The position numbers were made by a program, and so were the translations under genes. From the NCBI GenBank assembly GCA_913060665.1, contig CAJXUY010000009.1:108982-172981 (forward strand): a DNA stretch of 64,000 nt, in the 5' to 3' direction. The notes below the pieces were generated by a model that worked only from the letters and a program-made list of their open reading frames with translations, was not told the DNA's origin and ran no database searches. The DNA comes from an uncultured Oleiphilaceae bacterium (GTDB taxonomy: Bacteria; Pseudomonadota; Gammaproteobacteria; Pseudomonadales; Oleiphilaceae). Below, one piece after another: positions 62,494 through 64,000 of this stretch. The stretch's first letter is position 1; each line of letters starts with the position of its first letter.

Positions 62494-62778
62494 TTATTTA
62501 CGGTTTTTGAGTTTATTGCAAATCTCGCTTTTCTCACGCTTACCTATAGCCAAAACATAGACTACTACCTCAGAATCGATAACTTCATAAGCAAGACGGT
62601 AGCCAGCCGTTCGTAACTTGATTTTATACACATTTTCATAGCCAGTTAATTTATCAGGAGCAACTTTAGGATTAACCAAACGTTCTTCCAGCTTTTTCTT
62701 AAATTGACTACGTATAGGAGGGCTAAGTTTATGCCACTCTTTTAAAGCTTTTGGTAAGAACTTTAACTTATAAGTCAT
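62494..62778 (-). CDS. RelE/StbE-type toxin
   Basis: Type II toxin of the RelE/ParE superfamily, StbE-like branch, expected to be a ribosome-dependent mRNA interferase. Seen: LKFLPKALKEWHKLSPPIR, LTGYENVYKIKLRTAGYRL and VYVLAIGKREKSEIC, typical of the family's core sheet and C-terminal catalytic part. Length 94 is standard. Start overlaps the antitoxin stop by 11 bases. Activity is not demonstrable from sequence. Confidence 0.88.
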   Translation of the reverse strand: MTYKLKFLPKALKEWHKLSPPIRSQFKKKLEERLVNPKVAPDKLTGYENVYKIKLRTAGYRLAYEVIDSEVVVYVLAIGKREKSEICNKLKNRK

Positions 62779-63019
62779 TCAATGAAACTTCTATTGCCTC
62801 TGATTTATCTTTTCGACGCTCTTCAACAATTTTTGCCAGTTCATGGTCATCAAAAGCATCCATAAGCCACTCATATGTTTCAGCTGGAATGAGGTATGCT
62901 GCTGGAACATTATGATTTAAAATCGCAACAGGAGAGCCATCAGCTTCTGCAATCAAAGCGCTAGGATTTTTCTTAAGTTCGGAGATACTTGCGGAACACT
63001 CAGCTAAAACTTGTCTCAT
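62768..63019 (-). CDS. StbD-type antitoxin (Phd/YefM fold)
   Basis: Antitoxin for the downstream RelE/StbE toxin. The N-terminal DNA-binding Phd fold is seen in MRQVLAECSASISELKKNPS and GSPVAILNHNVPAAYLIP, and a C-terminal toxin-binding tail in ELAKIVEERRKDKSEAIEVS. Start at the ATG at 63019, seven bases after a GGAGGT site; ATGs upstream (63034, 63076) extend it without family similarity. Length 83 is typical. Probably autoregulated together with the toxin. Confidence 0.88.
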   Translation of the reverse strand: MRQVLAECSASISELKKNPSALIAEADGSPVAILNHNVPAAYLIPAETYEWLMDAFDDHELAKIVEERRKDKSEAIEVSLNDL

Positions 63020-63093
63020 GGGGTCAACCTCCATTAAATATGACCATATTTTAGACCTATATTTAGGTTTCAGCAAGCTAGTTGATATAGAAT

Positions 63094-63142
63094 GCTAACG
63101 CCGCGCGAGCCGAAGGCGAGCCCGGTTGAAGCTTGGTTATAC
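63094..63142 (-). other. attC-like site between toxin modules (weak)
   Basis: On the minus strand it begins TATAACCAAGCTTCAACC, ends GGCGTTAGC and has a GC-rich interior, resembling a short integron attC. A similar opening (TATAACCAACGGCTCAA) lies at 63298-63316 beside the parE fragment, and another TAACC-containing end near 62461-62491. Arms are imperfect and no integrase gene is in the window. Confidence 0.3.
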
Positions 63143-63310
63143 CCAATTTTCGGGTAACTTAAGCAACCGTTCACTGCGCCAAACTCTCACAATATTTATT
63201 GATTCACTTTCACGAAGATACACGACACGAAATGGTGAGTGAATAAGTTCACGGATTGAATCACCCTGGAACTCAGGTGCGACTGTTACAGAGTCCGTTT
63301 GAGCCGTTGG
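63137..63310 (-). pseudogene. C-terminal fragment of a ParE/RelE toxin gene
   Basis: A minus-strand frame of 57 residues between two stops, encoding VAPEFQGDSIRELIHSPFRV and INIVRVWRSERLLKLPE, the C-terminal half of a ParE-type toxin. No start codon or N-terminal helices are present and no antitoxin gene accompanies it. Flanked on both sides by the attC-like TATAACCAA sequences. Confidence 0.6.
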
Positions 63311-63376
63311 TTATAACTTTATTTAATTGTAGCGATATGCCACAATTAATGCAAATCGACACACAAGGTATTAACT

Positions 63377-63598
63377 ATGGCAACTAATAGCGTAAGATTA
63401 GACCAAGAACTTATTGAAAAAGCCACCATTATGGCTAAAGCCTACAATAGAACGCCACCAAAGCAGATTGAACATTGGGCAAAAATTGGCGAAATGATGG
63501 AAGATAACCCTGATTTACCATACGAGTTTGTGAAGCAAGCCATTATTGCCCAAGCAGAAAAAGAAGCAGGTAAATTGGAGCGCTACGACTTTGGCTAA
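63377..63598 (+). CDS. ParD-like antitoxin
   Basis: 73-residue antitoxin with MATNSVRLDQELIEKATIMA, a ribbon-helix-helix-like opening, and QIEHWAKIGEMMEDNPDLPY, the hallmark of the ParD-like antitoxin family. It pairs with the RelE-family toxin gene whose TTG start lies eight bases inside its 3' end. An AAGG site precedes the ATG at 63377. Confidence 0.8.
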   Translation: MATNSVRLDQELIEKATIMAKAYNRTPPKQIEHWAKIGEMMEDNPDLPYEFVKQAIIAQAEKEAGKLERYDFG

Positions 63599-63881
63599 AG
63601 TTGAGAATATATTACAAACACCAACTTTTAGAAAAGCCGTAAAGAAACTAAAAGCTAACCAGAAGGAAGATTTGGATAATGCTGTAAAAGAGCTTGTTAA
63701 AGAACCGCTTTTAGGTGAGCAGAAACGAGGCGACCTTACGTTTCTTAGAGTTTATAAATTTAAGATGGTTAAGCAACTTACGTTACTTGGCTATAGCTAT
63801 GACGAAGGTGTACTTACCCTTGAGTTGATGGCATTAGGTACACACGAAAATTTCTACAGGGATATCAAACGTACCTTTTAG
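63591..63881 (+). CDS. RelE-family toxin paired with ParD-like antitoxin
   Basis: 96-residue type II toxin. Seen: QTPTFRKAVKKLKANQKEDL, EPLLGEQKRGDLTFLRVYKF, VKQLTLLGYSYDEG and ALGTHENFYRDIKR, common to a RelE branch that neighbours ParD-like antitoxins. Start most likely a TTG at 63591 (LAKVENILQ) overlapping the antitoxin stop; an upstream ATG at 63546 would lie deep inside the antitoxin gene. A truncated second copy lies at 62281-62451. Confidence 0.8.
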   Translation: MAKVENILQTPTFRKAVKKLKANQKEDLDNAVKELVKEPLLGEQKRGDLTFLRVYKFKMVKQLTLLGYSYDEGVLTLELMALGTHENFYRDIKRTF

Positions 63882-63899
63882 ATATAGACATAATGACTC

Positions 63900-63930
63900 C
63901 CCACGAGAGTGCTGACCTCCAATTCGTGGG
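63900..63930. other. Hairpin upstream of the IS110-family transposase
   Basis: CCCACGA and TCGTGGG pair exactly around a 17-base loop, ending 17 bases before the transposase ATG. It may be a subterminal structure of the element or part of its expression signal. The element's left end cannot be placed. Confidence 0.4.
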
Positions 63931-63947
63931 TTAGCAAAGCCAGAGCC

Positions 63948-64000
63948 ATGAAAAACGATAGCATATTATTTATCGGCATGGATACTCATAAAGAGTTTAC
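63948..64000 (+). mobile_element. IS110-family transposase, first 17 codons only
   Basis: ATG at 63948 begins MKNDSILFIGMDTHKEF, the start typical of IS110-family DEDD transposases (first catalytic Asp in GMDTHK). The gene runs off the window, so its integrity is unknown. It marks the edge of a region rich in toxin-antitoxin genes and remnants. Confidence 0.75.

Overview
This window reads as chromosomal DNA from a marine-type gammaproteobacterium, probably an Oceanospirillales or Alteromonadales relative. The evidence is gene content and order: rsxD-G-E-nth, the dnaE-accA-tilS-pyrG-kdsA-eno-ftsB-ispD-ispF-truD-pcm-nlpD-rpoS block in its usual gammaproteobacterial order, an HSI-II-type type VI secretion half-cluster, and an arsC-wrbA-DUF2069 row. 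Coding is dense and moderately AT-rich by eye. No rRNA, tRNA or CRISPR array was seen.

Layout. 1-3021: end of the Rsx/Rnf electron-transport operon, with nth translationally coupled. 3096-6178: a phosphoribosyltransferase gene convergent with the molybdate transporter modABC. 6330-24181: minus-strand housekeeping, with a chalcone-isomerase-like periplasmic protein, rpoS, nlpD, a DUF368 lipid-carrier flippase gene in the neighbourhood where surE is often found, pcm, truD, ispF, ispD, ftsB, eno, kdsA, pyrG, tilS, accA and dnaE. 24226-30410: a degenerate GGDEF protein, a YHS protein, a DoxX-like membrane protein, and a tightly coupled operon of two different ATP-grasp ligases, an MFS transporter and a DinB-fold protein. 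This last operon is my best candidate for an undescribed pathway. 30385-38895: a thioredoxin-like lipoprotein, arsC, wrbA, DUF2069, a solitary GspE/PilB-type ATPase, an RND (MMPL) exporter paired with a LolA-like protein, and an unknown lipoprotein.

38954-50296: half of a type VI secretion system on the minus strand, transcribed fha(tagH)-tssJ-tssK-tssL-tssM-pppA-ppkA and then hcp. It holds the membrane complex, the baseplate adaptor TssK, and a kinase/phosphatase/FHA switch. The sheath (TssBC), TssA, TssEFG, ClpV and VgrG genes are not here. TssL has a tandem KTIV motif in its N-terminal tail, a plausible target for PpkA and a docking site for the FHA protein. The fha gene carries a run of nine cytosines.

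50422-59874: methionine-salvage genes mtnB-D-C, a solitary PEP-CTERM/exosortase-type acyltransferase, an Smr protein, a cNMP/CBS/DUF294 signalling protein coupled to a DnaQ-family exonuclease, a half-length asparaginase-like protein, a complete diguanylate cyclase and a chromate transporter. 60025-64000: an accessory, decaying region. It holds an ElaA acetyltransferase, a broken P-domain gene, a two-repeat lipoprotein, an internally deleted IS1182-like transposase remnant, two intact toxin-antitoxin modules, two truncated toxin genes, attC-like boundary sequences, and the start of an IS110-family transposase running off the window.
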